A stretch of 64,000 bases of DNA from Flavobacteriaceae bacterium UBA1903 (GCA_002337605.1 DDGL01000007.1:1-64000); one strand, 5' to 3'. Numbered from the stretch's first letter, positions 51,165-60,719 are shown. Notes: generated by a model not told the origin, from the sequence alone. A program made the numbers and translations.

Positions 51165-53081
51165 ATGAGTAAAATAATTGGAATCGACTTAGGGACCACC
51201 AACTCTTGCGTTTCAGTAATGGAAGGTAGCGAGCCAACGGTAATCCCTAACGCCGAAGGAAAAAGAACAACGCCCTCTGTGATTGCATTTGTAGAAGGAG
51301 GCGAAATTAAAGTAGGAGATCCTGCAAAACGTCAGGCAGTAACCAACCCAACAAAAACGGTTGCTTCTATCAAGCGTTTTATGGGAAACAAATTCTCTGA
51401 AAGCAAAAAAGAAGCAGACCGCGCAGCTTATAAAGTTGTAAAAGGGGATAACGATACGGCTCGAGTAGATATTGACGGTCGTATGTATACGCCACAGGAA
51501 TTAAGTGCTATGATTCTTCAGAAAATGAAGAAAACGGCAGAAGATTACCTGGGACAAGACGTAACCCGTGCTGTAATTACTGTACCAGCGTACTTTAATG
51601 ACAGTCAGCGTCACGCAACTAAGGAAGCCGGTGAAATTGCAGGTTTAAAAGTAGAACGTATTATCAATGAGCCTACAGCGGCTGCATTGGCATACGGACT
51701 GGATAAAAAAGATACCGACCAGAAAATTGTAGTATTCGATTTTGGTGGAGGTACGCATGACGTTTCTATTCTGGAATTAGGAGATGGCGTTTTTGAAGTA
51801 TTGGCTACCGATGGTGATACACACTTAGGTGGTGACGATGTGGATGAAAAAATAATCGACTGGTTGGCAGACGAGTTTCAAGCTGCTGAAGACATGGATC
51901 TTCGTAAAGACCCAATGGCATTACAGCGTTTGAAGGAAGCTGCTGAAAAGGCAAAAATTGAATTGTCTTCTTCAACACAAACTGAAATAAACTTACCATA
52001 CGTTACGGCTACTGCTAGTGGTCCAAAACACCTGGTAACAACGTTGACACGTTCTAAGTTTGAGCAGTTAATTGACGACCTGGTAAAAAGAACAATCCAA
52101 CCTTGTGAAGCGGCTATGAAAGCAGCTGGCTTAAGCAAGAGCGACATCGATGAGATCATTTTAGTAGGTGGTTCTACACGTATTCCTGCTGTACAGGAAG
52201 CTGTGGAGAAATTCTTCGGAAAAGCACCTTCTAAAGGAGTAAACCCAGATGAGGTAGTTGCCGTAGGTGCTGCTATCCAGGGTGGGGTACTCACCGGAGA
52301 TGTAAAGGATGTATTGTTGCTGGACGTAACACCACTTTCTTTAGGTATTGAAACTATGGGTAGCGTAATGACCAAGTTAATTGACGCTAACACTACAATC
52401 CCAACTAAGAAAAGTCAGGTGTTCTCAACGGCGGCCGATAATCAGCCTTCTGTAGAGATTCACGTATTACAGGGAGAACGTCCTATGGCGAATGACAACA
52501 AGACCATTGGTCGTTTCCACTTAGACGGAATTCCACCAGCACAACGTGGCGTACCACAAATTGAGGTAACGTTCGATATTGATGCCAACGGTATCATTAA
52601 AGTAAGTGCTGAAGATAAAGCAACAGGGAAGAAGCAGGATATTAGAATTGAAGCATCCAGCGGATTGACAGAAGAGGAAATCCAGAAGATGAAGCAAGAA
52701 GCTGAAGCGAATGCTGAAACCGATAAGAAGGCAAAAGAAACAGCCGATAAGATCAACGAAGCAGACGGAATGATCTTCCAGACTGAAAAGCTACTGAAAG
52801 AATCTGGCGATAAATTATCTGAAGATAATAAAACCAAGATCGAAGGAGCTTTGGAAGAGTTGAAGAAAGCCTACGAAACAAAAGACGTAGCTACCATTCA
52901 ACCAGCGTTGGATAACATCAATGAGATCTGGAAGAGTGCAAGTGAAGAAATTTACAAAGCACAAGCCGAAGGACAGCAAGGTGCTCCTACAGGAGAACCA
53001 GCTGGTGACACAGGCGACACAACCGAAGGAGCTGACGAAAGCGCCGATGTGGAAGACGTAGACTTCGAAGAGGTTAAGTAG
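51165..53081 (+). CDS. dnaK: Molecular chaperone DnaK (Hsp70)
   Basis: A 638-residue full-length protein. N-terminal ATPase domain: IIGIDLGTTNSCVSVMEG, NEPTAAALAYGLDK, VFDFGGGTHDVSILELG, ILVGGSTRIPAVQ. Substrate domain from about 390 (LLDVTPLSLGIETMG), helical lid and acidic C-terminus (DVEDVDFEEVK), which binds co-chaperones. GGGTHD in place of the usual GGGTFD is a Bacteroidetes-typical variant. No grpE or dnaJ is adjacent. It ends in its own terminator. Confidence 0.98.
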   Translation: MSKIIGIDLGTTNSCVSVMEGSEPTVIPNAEGKRTTPSVIAFVEGGEIKVGDPAKRQAVTNPTKTVASIKRFMGNKFSESKKEADRAAYKVVKGDNDTARVDIDGRMYTPQELSAMILQKMKKTAEDYLGQDVTRAVITVPAYFNDSQRHATKEAGEIAGLKVERIINEPTAAALAYGLDKKDTDQKIVVFDFGGGTHDVSILELGDGVFEVLATDGDTHLGGDDVDEKIIDWLADEFQAAEDMDLRKDPMALQRLKEAAEKAKIELSSSTQTEINLPYVTATASGPKHLVTTLTRSKFEQLIDDLVKRTIQPCEAAMKAAGLSKSDIDEIILVGGSTRIPAVQEAVEKFFGKAPSKGVNPDEVVAVGAAIQGGVLTGDVKDVLLLDVTPLSLGIETMGSVMTKLIDANTTIPTKKSQVFSTAADNQPSVEIHVLQGERPMANDNKTIGRFHLDGIPPAQRGVPQIEVTFDIDANGIIKVSAEDKATGKKQDIRIEASSGLTEEEIQKMKQEAEANAETDKKAKETADKINEADGMIFQTEKLLKESGDKLSEDNKTKIEGALEELKKAYETKDVATIQPALDNINEIWKSASEEIYKAQAEGQQGAPTGEPAGDTGDTTEGADESADVEDVDFEEVK

Positions 53082-53111
53082 CCTTTACCGAACGTACGAA
53101 ATATATAATAG

Positions 53112-53145
53112 AAAATCCCAACCTAATGTAGGTTGGGATTTTTGA
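53112..53145 (+). terminator. Terminator of dnaK
   Basis: AAAATCCCAACCTA pairs with TAGGTTGGGATTTT around an ATG loop, with T-rich flanks. Confidence 0.92.
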
Positions 53146-53263
53146 TTTAAGCAGCTTTATAAATACTTATATATCAATAAGTAGCCAAAAACCCTAAAGG
53201 TTACTGCTATAGTAACAACCTGATGCATCAAATAGCTCATCATAATCTCTAAAATAAAATACC

Positions 53264-54100
53264 ATGAATTCAAAAATACTCATAAGCATTCTTTTAAGTC
53301 TATCCTTGGGAGCGTGTAATGACAAACCCAAAACTAAATCTGAAGTCTCAGAAATAGCGGTTCAAAAAGACGTTCCTCAAACATTTCAAAACAAGGGACA
53401 TGAACTGGTCTACACAATGGTTGAAAAGGTGGGAAATTACGATACACTCTCCAGTAAAAAGGACGTGGTCTATACCTACACCTATACAACGCCTGACGGT
53501 ATATCTGATATTTCAACCGAAAAATATATCTTCGATGGGGAACTCTCGTATGGCGAATATAAAAAGCACGAACGTACGCTTTCGGAACTGGAAGGAACCA
53601 TAGAGCAGGGGTACGATGGTAGCGAATTTTGGTTGAAGCACGAAGGCGATCTTGTAAACGACACTGTTTCCTTAAAAAGAGTGGCGTTTAACAGACCTAC
53701 CAACTTTTATTGGTTCGCTATGTTCCAAAAATTATTGGATCCAGGGCTAACATACGAATACCTGGGTGAAAAAAAAGTTGATAAAAAGGAATATGACGTC
53801 GTAAAGATCACGTTTACATCAACCAACAAAAAGCCTACAGATATTTATCAGTTGTACATAAACAGAGAAACGGGTTTGGTAGATCAGTTTCTATTTACGG
53901 TTGTCGATTTTGGAGTATTGGAAACGCCCTATCTTATGCAAGTAGCATATGAAAATATAGATGGAGTCCTACTACCCACAAAGCGGAAGTACAAAAAATC
54001 TACCTGGGACGCTGCTGTAAGTGACGAGCCCTGGATACATGTAACGTGGACAGATATCACCTTTAACAACGACTTGCATAAAGAAGATTTTAGAAAATAG
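53264..54100 (+). CDS. Lipoprotein, DUF6503-like (LolA-type fold)
   Basis: A 278-residue protein with lipobox LGAC (Cys18). The mature part has alternating strands (DVVYTYTYTTPDG, EKYIFDGELSYGEY, YQLYINRETGLVDQFLF, MQVAYENIDGVLLPTKRKY), the layout of LolA/LolB-like or DUF6503 outer-membrane lipoproteins. I recognise the general pattern rather than a proven function. It is monocistronic, with no strong terminator directly after it. Confidence 0.8.
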   Translation: MNSKILISILLSLSLGACNDKPKTKSEVSEIAVQKDVPQTFQNKGHELVYTMVEKVGNYDTLSSKKDVVYTYTYTTPDGISDISTEKYIFDGELSYGEYKKHERTLSELEGTIEQGYDGSEFWLKHEGDLVNDTVSLKRVAFNRPTNFYWFAMFQKLLDPGLTYEYLGEKKVDKKEYDVVKITFTSTNKKPTDIYQLYINRETGLVDQFLFTVVDFGVLETPYLMQVAYENIDGVLLPTKRKYKKSTWDAAVSDEPWIHVTWTDITFNNDLHKEDFRK

Positions 54101-54232
54101 AAATGATATGTACTACAGTGACTATCTTAGTCTAGTTTTGGTTGGCATTTTCCAGTTTTTACTTTCTTATGATCATTTTATTTTATTGGGTGTAAGCTTA
54201 GGTAACATACAACTCGTTTTCTAAATTTTCTA

Positions 54233-54280
54233 CATAAAATAAAACAGCCTTTGCAGAACAAGTTCTACAAAGGCTGTTAG
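54233..54280 (-). terminator. Terminator of the FKBP gene
   Basis: AACAGCCTTTGCAGAAC (54243-54259) pairs with GTTCTACAAAGGCTGTT (54262-54278) over 17 positions with one G-T-type mismatch. It is followed on the minus strand by a T-rich run. Confidence 0.9.
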
Positions 54281-54302
54281 GTACTTATAAAAAAGAAGCT
54301 GC

Positions 54303-54749
54303 TTATTTTGCGAGCTCTGTATCTTTAATTTCTACCACTTCAAGGTCAAAAGTAAGATCTTTGCCTGCTAATGGGTGATTAGCATCTATAACGATACTTT
54401 CGTCTTTCACTTCAGTTACCAGCAAATTCATTTCTTGCCCACTTGGGTGTTTTGAGACTAAGGTCATACCAACTTTTGGTGTGATCTCTTCAGGAAGTTC
54501 ACTTTTATTCACTTCTTGCTTTAAATCATCATTAACGTCTCCATAGGCTTCCTCTTTGGCAATGGTGATGGTTTTTTTCTCATTTAATTTCATGTCGATA
54601 ACACCTTTCTCAAAACCAGGGATCATTTGTCCTTTTCCAATTGTGAACTCAATTGGTTCTCTTCCCTCAGAACTGTCAAAAACCTGTCCATCAGATAATT
54701 TTCCTGTGTAATGTACTTTAACGGTGTTGTTTTCTTTAACTTGACTCAT
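54303..54749 (-). CDS. SlyD-like FKBP-type peptidyl-prolyl isomerase
   Basis: A 148-residue cytoplasmic protein: VKVHYTGKLSDGQVFDSSEGREP (FKBP core), GKGQMIPGFEKGVIDM, an inserted flap domain (about 70-125, EAYGDVNDDLKQEVNKSELP) and the SlyD hallmark DANHPLAGKDLTFDLEV. It lacks the His-rich metal-binding tail of E. coli SlyD. It acts as a folding helper and isomerase for Xaa-Pro bonds. Confidence 0.93.
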   Translation of the reverse strand: MSQVKENNTVKVHYTGKLSDGQVFDSSEGREPIEFTIGKGQMIPGFEKGVIDMKLNEKKTITIAKEEAYGDVNDDLKQEVNKSELPEEITPKVGMTLVSKHPSGQEMNLLVTEVKDESIVIDANHPLAGKDLTFDLEVVEIKDTELAK

Positions 54750-55256
54750 ACTATATTTAATTTAAAAAAATATGTTTCGCATAACTCTTACGCGGTACCT
54801 ATTTTAGTTTAAAGTTATGTTTGTTGTAGCTGCCAAAACCAAGCCAAAGCACCGGATACTGGAATGGATATAGGAATGCCATAGAAAATGCTGTAGTTAC
54901 AATGTAAAAAAAGCACTGCAGCTCTCTAATGCCGGTAGAAACGCTCTTTTAGGACCTTTTCAGGAATGGCTTATAGAAATTAATAGAGGCTGAAAATATG
55001 TCAGTTATAGGTATAATTCATACAATTGTTTTGCATTAACATGAAAAATATAAGTTTGAATTAATGGAAAAACAAAGTGGCGAAGAGCACCTTCAACTTA
55101 ATAGATGGCTTTTTGAATGATTTAGAATTACCTACCAAAAGAAATAGAAAAAAGTATTCTAAAAATTCAGCCTTTAAATTTCCAATAAAACTCGCTGCTG
55201 ACTTTTTTCAAAATTTAAGTTTGCAGGCCCCTTATTTAGTATAAAGACAACAAAGA
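54750..55256. other. Intergenic region, possible small relic frame
   Basis: Over 500 bp without a clear gene. A 55-residue frame from GTG 55077 to the stop at 55244 encodes a Lys/Phe/Leu-rich peptide (LPTKRNRKKYSKNSAFKF) without recognisable family, signal peptide or good ribosome site. A small gene or the remnant of one is possible. Confidence 0.35.
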
Positions 55257-55292
55257 AAAAATCACGTAGTTTAAAAAACTACGTGATTTTAA
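55257..55292 (-). terminator. Terminator of lpdA
   Basis: AAAATCACGTAGTTT pairs perfectly with AAACTACGTGATTTT, with T runs on both sides. Confidence 0.92.
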
Positions 55293-55312
55293 TTTTTATA
55301 AAGCTTCCTGAA

Positions 55313-56689
55313 TTACAAATGAATTACTTCTCCATACGCATCGGCCACGGCTTCCATCACCGCTTCACTCATAGTAGGGTGAGGGTGTACAGCTTTTAAT
55401 ACTTCGTGTCCGGTAGTTTCCAGTTTTCTTCCCAATACAGCCTCAGCTATCATATCGGTTACGCCGGCACCAATCATATGGCAGCCCAACCACTCGCCGT
55501 ATTTGGCATCAAAAATTACTTTTACAAAGCCATCTTTGGTTCCAGCAGCACTTGCTTTACCACTTGCTGAGAACGGGAATTTACCAATTTTGAGATCATA
55601 TCCAGCTTCTTTAGCTTGCTTTTCGGTCATACCAACACTGGCAATTTCTGGTGTTGCGTACGTACATCCCGGAATGTTTCCGTAATCCATGGCTTCTACA
55701 TTCATTCCTGCAATTTTTTCAACACAGGTAATTCCTTCTGCGGAAGCTACATGCGCTAAGGCCTGTCCTGGCACTACATCCCCAATGGCATAATATCCAG
55801 GGATGTTCGTCTGGTACCAGTCGTTTACCATTATTTTGCCTTTATCGGTTACAATACCAACATCTTCGAGGCCAATATTTTCAATATTTGCAGCAATTCC
55901 GACAGCTGAAAGCACCACATCGGCCTCCAGGGTTTCTTCCCCTTTTTTGGTTTTAACGGTAGCTTTTACTGTTTTTCCAGAAGTATCTACTTTTTCAACC
56001 GATGAATTTGTCATCACCTTGATACCTGCCTTTTTGAAAGAACGCTCAAATTGTTTTGATACGTCATCATCTTCCAGAGGAACAAGGGTGGGTAAAAACT
56101 CAACAATAGTAACATCGGTTCCCATGGCGCTGTAGAAATGTGCAAACTCAACACCAATAGCGCCACTCCCTACTACGATCATAGATTTAGGTTGCTTTTC
56201 CAGTGTCATTGCTTCCCGGTATCCAATTACTTTCTTTCCATCCTGCGGAAGGTTAGGTAACTCTCTGGAGCGTGCTCCGGTTGCTATTACAATATGATCT
56301 GCACTATATTCTTTTCCGTCAACATCTACTTTTTTGCCTGGTTTTAGTTTTCCGAAGCCTTCAATTACGTCAATTTTATTTTTTTTCATCAAAAACTGAA
56401 CACCTTTGCTCATTCCATCGGCTACTCCGCGGCTGCGTTCAATTACCTTGGTGAAATCTTTATCGGCTCCTTTTACAGTGAGACCATAGTCTTCAGCATG
56501 ATTCAGGTAATCGAACACTTGTGCGCTTTTCAGTAATGCTTTGGTTGGAATACATCCCCAGTTAAGGCAAACACCACCCAGACTTTCTTTTTCAATTACG
56601 GCAGTTTTAAAACCTAATTGTGACGCGCGAATAGCAGTTACATAGCCACCAGGGCCACTTCCAAGAACAATGATATCGTATTTACTCAT
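55313..56689 (-). CDS. lpdA: Dihydrolipoyl dehydrogenase
   Basis: A 458-residue flavoprotein: FAD-binding GSGPGGY (10-16), redox disulfide Cys41-Cys46 (GGVCLNWGCIPTK), NAD-binding GSGAIGVEFAHF (about 174-185), second FAD motif YAIGDV, and the C-terminal active-site His in HPHPTMSEAV. This is the E3 component of the pyruvate and 2-oxoglutarate dehydrogenase complexes, reoxidising dihydrolipoamide with NAD. The E1 and E2 genes are not adjacent, as is usual in Flavobacteria. Confidence 0.97.
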   Translation of the reverse strand: MSKYDIIVLGSGPGGYVTAIRASQLGFKTAVIEKESLGGVCLNWGCIPTKALLKSAQVFDYLNHAEDYGLTVKGADKDFTKVIERSRGVADGMSKGVQFLMKKNKIDVIEGFGKLKPGKKVDVDGKEYSADHIVIATGARSRELPNLPQDGKKVIGYREAMTLEKQPKSMIVVGSGAIGVEFAHFYSAMGTDVTIVEFLPTLVPLEDDDVSKQFERSFKKAGIKVMTNSSVEKVDTSGKTVKATVKTKKGEETLEADVVLSAVGIAANIENIGLEDVGIVTDKGKIMVNDWYQTNIPGYYAIGDVVPGQALAHVASAEGITCVEKIAGMNVEAMDYGNIPGCTYATPEIASVGMTEKQAKEAGYDLKIGKFPFSASGKASAAGTKDGFVKVIFDAKYGEWLGCHMIGAGVTDMIAEAVLGRKLETTGHEVLKAVHPHPTMSEAVMEAVADAYGEVIHL

Positions 56690-56754
56690 GTTGTAGTTTT
56701 ATCGTTATTTTGAGGATACGAATTTACGAAATGCTAGATTAAAAAACCCATAAT

Positions 56755-56800
56755 CCAAAAAACAAATCCCAAACTCCAGTATTTAGGAATTTGGGATCAC
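56755..56800 (-). terminator. Terminator of the msrB pair
   Basis: ATCCCAAA (56766-56773) and TTTGGGAT (56790-56797), followed on the minus strand by TTTGTTTTTT. Confidence 0.75.
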
Positions 56801-56822
56801 TTTTATTATTACTGTAAAGAAC

Positions 56823-57218
56823 TTATTCTTTCTCCAGATCTACCGAAAGTGAGTTAACACAATACCGTTGTCCCGTTTCGGTTGGGCCATCATTAAAAAC
56901 GTGTCCTAGGTGACTTCCGCAGGTAGCGCATAAAATTTCGGTACGTTGCATTCCGAGGGTGGTGTCCTTTATATACTCTACGGCACCATCGATACTTTCG
57001 TCAAAACTTGGCCATCCGCAACCACTGTCAAACTTGCTATTACTTTCAAATAGGGGCGTATTACAAGCGCCACAAGTGTAGGTTCCTTTGGTTGCCGTCA
57101 GGTTATATTTACCCGTAAACGGACGTTCTGTTCCTTTTTCCCGTAGGATTCGGTAGCGCTCCGGGCCTAATTCTTTAAGCCACTCTTCGTCTGTCTTTTG
57201 TATGGGATACTTACTCAA
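56823..57218 (-). CDS. msrB: Cytoplasmic peptide-methionine (R)-S-oxide reductase
   Basis: A 131-residue protein without signal peptide. Catalytic Cys120 (RYCVNSLS), zinc ligands C49/C52 (CGAC) and C97/C100 (CATC), and resolving-type Cys67 (DSGCGWPSF). It reduces methionine-R-sulfoxide in proteins. The start overlaps the stop of the upstream lipoprotein msrB by 8 bp, indicating co-translation. Confidence 0.95.
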   Translation of the reverse strand: MSKYPIQKTDEEWLKELGPERYRILREKGTERPFTGKYNLTATKGTYTCGACNTPLFESNSKFDSGCGWPSFDESIDGAVEYIKDTTLGMQRTEILCATCGSHLGHVFNDGPTETGQRYCVNSLSVDLEKE

Positions 57219-57717
57219 TGGTCGGAAGTTTTTCTCCTTTCGGAATAAATTCTAACGCTACGCCATTAATACAGTGACGTTTTCCGGTAGTATCACGTGG
57301 CCCGTCATTAAATACGTGCCCTAAGTGACCTCCACAGGTAGCGCAATGTTCCTCGACGCGGGTATAGCCCAACTTGTTATCGGACCCAAAGGCTACATTT
57401 CCCTCGATCTCACGATCGAAACTTGGCCATCCGGTACCGCTGTCAAACTTATGTTCACTTTCAAAAACAGGGGTGTTGCATGCTGCACAAATAAAAGTAC
57501 CTGGCTCATAAATCTTATTTAACGGAGAAGATCCTGCACGTTCGGTGCCTTCTTCACGAAGCACGTAGTATTCCATTTCTGATAGTTCAGCTTTCCACTC
57601 AGCTTCCGTTTTTGAGATTTTAAAATTTTCCTCTTGTTTTTGTTCTTTGTTTTCCTGTGCTGGACTTTTACAGCTAAATAGTGTACTTACAGCAAGTAAT
57701 ACAATTAATTTTTTCAT
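57211..57717 (-). CDS. msrB: Lipoprotein peptide-methionine (R)-S-oxide reductase
   Basis: A 168-residue MsrB with a lipobox (TLFSC, Cys16) and a Gln/Glu/Lys spacer, so it is tethered in the envelope. Catalytic Cys149 (KRHCINGVAL) and zinc pairs C77/C80 and C125/C128 are present. The resolving Cys of the cytoplasmic copy is Thr95 here (DSGTGWPSF), so reactivation must use another thiol or reductant. It follows the collagen-like lipoprotein gene by 7 bp. Confidence 0.94.
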   Translation of the reverse strand: MKKLIVLLAVSTLFSCKSPAQENKEQKQEENFKISKTEAEWKAELSEMEYYVLREEGTERAGSSPLNKIYEPGTFICAACNTPVFESEHKFDSGTGWPSFDREIEGNVAFGSDNKLGYTRVEEHCATCGGHLGHVFNDGPRDTTGKRHCINGVALEFIPKGEKLPTIE

Positions 57718-57724
57718 GGTGTTT

Positions 57725-58267
57725 TTAATTTCCTATGGTTGTTATTTCTGATGGGTCCAGTTGCATACCGTCTAATAACTGCTCCATAGATAAGCCATCC
57801 TGAGCAAATTCTGAAGGCACAACTGCGACTCTGAAAATTTGGTCGTTTGTAAATCCAGAACCTAACCCAGAAACATCAAAATTTCCATCGAGGGTAAACT
57901 GAATATCAAAAAATGTATGATTAAAGTTATACTGAAGTACATCACCTGTATTATCCGCAAAAAACTCGCTATATGGCATTTGAGTCCAGACATCTGCTGG
58001 TGGATTAATACTGTTGTCTTGCCCAGTTAAGCGATATACTAAGATGGCATCGCTTTCAAACACTTCAACATTGTTTGGAAAGGCTAGAATAGGTGAGACT
58101 AAGGCATCTTGCCCGGGATCAAATAGTAGGTCGGTGTTATATTCAAATACTTGTCCCAGAATATTTATTCCTGGCTCACCTTCGGGTCCCGGAGGTCCTG
58201 GATCTCCTTCACAAGCAATAAAGAATATTGAAACTGTAACGGCTAAAAATGAAAGTACTTTTTTCAT
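57725..58267 (-). CDS. Lipoprotein with short collagen-like tip, unknown function
   Basis: A 180-residue protein with lipobox (FIAC, Cys19) followed at once by Gly-X-Y triplets (GDPGPPGPEGEPG, about 21-33), then a beta-rich domain (VFEYNTDLLFDPGQDALV, YNFNHTFFDIQFTLDG). The triplet stretch is too short for a stable triple helix and probably serves as a stiff stalk. Similar small proteins are seen in Flavobacteria without known role. It is first in a run with the two msrB genes, so an oxidative-stress link is possible. Confidence 0.82.
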   Translation of the reverse strand: MKKVLSFLAVTVSIFFIACEGDPGPPGPEGEPGINILGQVFEYNTDLLFDPGQDALVSPILAFPNNVEVFESDAILVYRLTGQDNSINPPADVWTQMPYSEFFADNTGDVLQYNFNHTFFDIQFTLDGNFDVSGLGSGFTNDQIFRVAVVPSEFAQDGLSMEQLLDGMQLDPSEITTIGN

Positions 58268-58450
58268 AATATATAATTTTGTTAGTGAAGAGAGTAGGTC
58301 CCAACATACGGTATCTTCAGATTAATTTTATAGTTTAGGGACAAAGAAATGGTATAGATTAGGTTTACAGAAACAAAAGTCGTTCCAATTTTAAAAGTTT
58401 GCTAAGGGATTAATAACTTTTTTTTAAGAGCGACCTTTTATGATAAGTAG

Positions 58451-58458
58451 TATCTTTA
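58451..58458 (+). promoter_or_regulatory. -7-like box TATCTTTA upstream of the M48 peptidase
   Basis: One mismatch to TAnnTTTG, 30 bp before the ATG at 58481. Confidence 0.45.
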
Positions 58459-58480
58459 GACCTAAGAAAAACACTAAACC

Positions 58481-59302
58481 ATGAAATTTAAGACAATTAT
58501 TTCACTAGTAGTAGTTGCAGTTTTTGCTGTAGCTTGTGCAACCAATCCTTTTACAGGAAAAAAAACCTTGGCATTGGTGCCAAACTCACAGATCTTTCCA
58601 ATGGCTTTTCAGCAATACGATCAGTTTTTGCAGGAAAATAAAGTAGTTCGTGGCACAGCAGATGCCAGAATGATTACAAATGTTGGACAAAAAATCGCAG
58701 CTGCTTCCGAGCGTTACCTCAATGCAAACGGCTATACTGGATATTTAACCAACTATAAATGGGAATACAACCTGGTTGAAGACCCAGCGGTCAATGCGTG
58801 GTGTATGCCAGGAGGTAAAATTGTTTTTTACACAGGAATCTTACCTATTACACAAGGAGAAGCGGGTGTTGCAGCAGTAATGGGGCATGAGGTAGCTCAC
58901 GCTCTGGCAAATCACGGCCAGCAACGTATGAGTGCCGCACAATATCAGGCATTAGGAGCTGTAGCTGGTAACCTTGCTTTAAGTAATGACCCAAAAAAGC
59001 AACAAATTTTCAATCAGTCCTACGGACTCGCATCCAGTGTAGGGGTTATGTTGCCTTTTAGCCGAAGCCACGAAAGTGAGGCGGATAAAATAGGTCTTAC
59101 GCTTATGGCGATTGCTGGTTATGACCCTATAGAAGCGGCCGATTTATGGAGAAGAATGCAGGCAAACGCTGGCGGAAATGCACCGCCTGAATTTTTGAGC
59201 ACGCACCCATCCAGTTCGACCCGAATTAATAATATTACTTCCTGGGCTGCAGGAGCAAAAGCAGAGGCTCGTAAGTTTGGGGTAACTTCATTTAAAAAAT
59301 AA
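58481..59302 (+). CDS. M48 family lipoprotein metallopeptidase (LoiP/YggG-like)
   Basis: A 273-residue protein: lipobox VAC (Cys19), then the family opener TNPFTGKKTLALVPNSQ. Zinc motif HEVAH (His136, Glu137, His140), third ligand Glu in SHESEADKIGL (about 203-213), and C-terminal STHPSSSTRI. It is an outer-membrane or periplasmic quality-control protease. All catalytic residues are present. It is monocistronic, ended by the hairpin at 59336. Confidence 0.95.
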   Translation: MKFKTIISLVVVAVFAVACATNPFTGKKTLALVPNSQIFPMAFQQYDQFLQENKVVRGTADARMITNVGQKIAAASERYLNANGYTGYLTNYKWEYNLVEDPAVNAWCMPGGKIVFYTGILPITQGEAGVAAVMGHEVAHALANHGQQRMSAAQYQALGAVAGNLALSNDPKKQQIFNQSYGLASSVGVMLPFSRSHESEADKIGLTLMAIAGYDPIEAADLWRRMQANAGGNAPPEFLSTHPSSSTRINNITSWAAGAKAEARKFGVTSFKK

Positions 59303-59335
59303 CATACAAGCAACAGTATTTTTTTAGTACTTTGG

Positions 59336-59369
59336 AAGCTGTCAATAAACTATTGGCAGCTTTTTTTTC
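59336..59369 (+). terminator. Terminator of the M48 gene
   Basis: GCTGTCAATA and TATTGGCAGC form an imperfect stem around AAC, followed by eight T. Confidence 0.88.
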
Positions 59370-59384
59370 ATGTAACGACTTAAA

Positions 59385-60698
59385 ATGACAAATAACCTAC
59401 CCAAAGGAAGCAAAAAATTGTTGAATGCCTGGGCCTTTTACGATTGGGCCAACTCGGTATATAGCCTGGTGATAGCTTCTGCAGTATTCCCTATTTTTTA
59501 TGGTGCTCTTTTTACTAAAGCCGAAGTAGAGACTATTGAAGTATTTGGAGGAGCCATACGTAGTACTCCTCTTATTAGCTATACAACAGCTGCTGCTTTT
59601 TTAGTGGTCGCTTTTATTTCACCGCTACTTTCGGGTATTGCCGATTATGTGGGTAATAAGAAACGGTTTATGCAGTTTTTTTGTTACTTAGGATCTCTCT
59701 CTTGTATCTCGCTGTACTTTTTCTCTTTAGAAAATATCTATATAAGCTTGTTGTCCTATTTCCTTGGCCTAATAGGCTTCTGGGGTAGTTTGGTGTTTTA
59801 CAATTCATATCTGCCAGATGTGGCTTTTAAAGAACAACAGGATGCGTTAAGTGCGAAAGGATACTCTCTGGGGTATATAGGAAGTGTGGTATTGCTGGTA
59901 TTCAATTTATTTATGGTAATGTTTCCACAGTTTTTTGGTTTGGGGGAAGGAGGAGCAGCAAGTATTGAGGCGATGAAAATTTCATTTATCACGGTTGGAG
60001 TATGGTGGATTGGTTTTAGTCAATATACCTTTAAATACCTCCCAAAAGGAAATAAAACAAAGCACAAAGTAACCAGGAAGGTTGTTTTTAATGGGTTTAG
60101 AGAGCTTCAAGGGGTGTACAAGTCCCTTTCTGCAAACCTTTCCTTAAAGCGCTATTTAGTTGCTTTTTTTGTGTACAGTATGGCTGTACAAACAGTAATG
60201 CTGGTTGCTACATATTTTGGTGAGCAGGAAATAGGGTGGGGTGGAGAAGATGAAAAAACATTAGGATTAATTGGAAGCATACTGCTTATTCAGTTGGTAG
60301 CGGTTTTAGGAGCTATTCTTACCTCAAAGGCATCGGCGCGGTTTGGAAATATTTCTGCATTGATAGGCGTAAATTTAATTTGGGTGGTTATTTGCATTGT
60401 TGCGTATTTTGTGACAACTCCGGCTCAGTTTTATATTACAGCAGGATTTGTAGGTTTGGTTATGGGAGGGATTCAGTCACTATCACGTTCTACCTATTCC
60501 AAATTCCTTCCAGAAACTGAAGACACCACATCGTATTTCAGTTTTTATGATGTTGCCGAGAAAATAGGGATTGTTATCGGAATGTTACTCTATGGTTTTA
60601 TAGACCAAATTACGGGCAGTATGAGAAATTCTATTTTATTTTTGGTGCTATTTTTCGGAGCGGGAGTGATTTTACTCTTCCGAGTGCCAAGAAAATAG
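59385..60698 (+). CDS. UMF1/Atg22-like MFS transporter
   Basis: A 437-residue protein with about twelve helices. The opener LLNAWAFYDWANSVYSLVI (about 12-30) is the signature of the UMF1 (unknown major facilitator 1) family, related to vacuolar Atg22 amino-acid effluxers. ...YVGNKKRFMQFFCYLG and QSLSRSTYSKFLPETEDTTSYFSFYDVAEK follow as in the family. An amino-acid or metabolite exporter is plausible; substrate unknown. It starts 82 bp after the M48 gene. Confidence 0.9.
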   Translation: MTNNLPKGSKKLLNAWAFYDWANSVYSLVIASAVFPIFYGALFTKAEVETIEVFGGAIRSTPLISYTTAAAFLVVAFISPLLSGIADYVGNKKRFMQFFCYLGSLSCISLYFFSLENIYISLLSYFLGLIGFWGSLVFYNSYLPDVAFKEQQDALSAKGYSLGYIGSVVLLVFNLFMVMFPQFFGLGEGGAASIEAMKISFITVGVWWIGFSQYTFKYLPKGNKTKHKVTRKVVFNGFRELQGVYKSLSANLSLKRYLVAFFVYSMAVQTVMLVATYFGEQEIGWGGEDEKTLGLIGSILLIQLVAVLGAILTSKASARFGNISALIGVNLIWVVICIVAYFVTTPAQFYITAGFVGLVMGGIQSLSRSTYSKFLPETEDTTSYFSFYDVAEKIGIVIGMLLYGFIDQITGSMRNSILFLVLFFGAGVILLFRVPRK

Positions 60699-60719
60699 TC
60701 TAGATATACAATTTTTACT

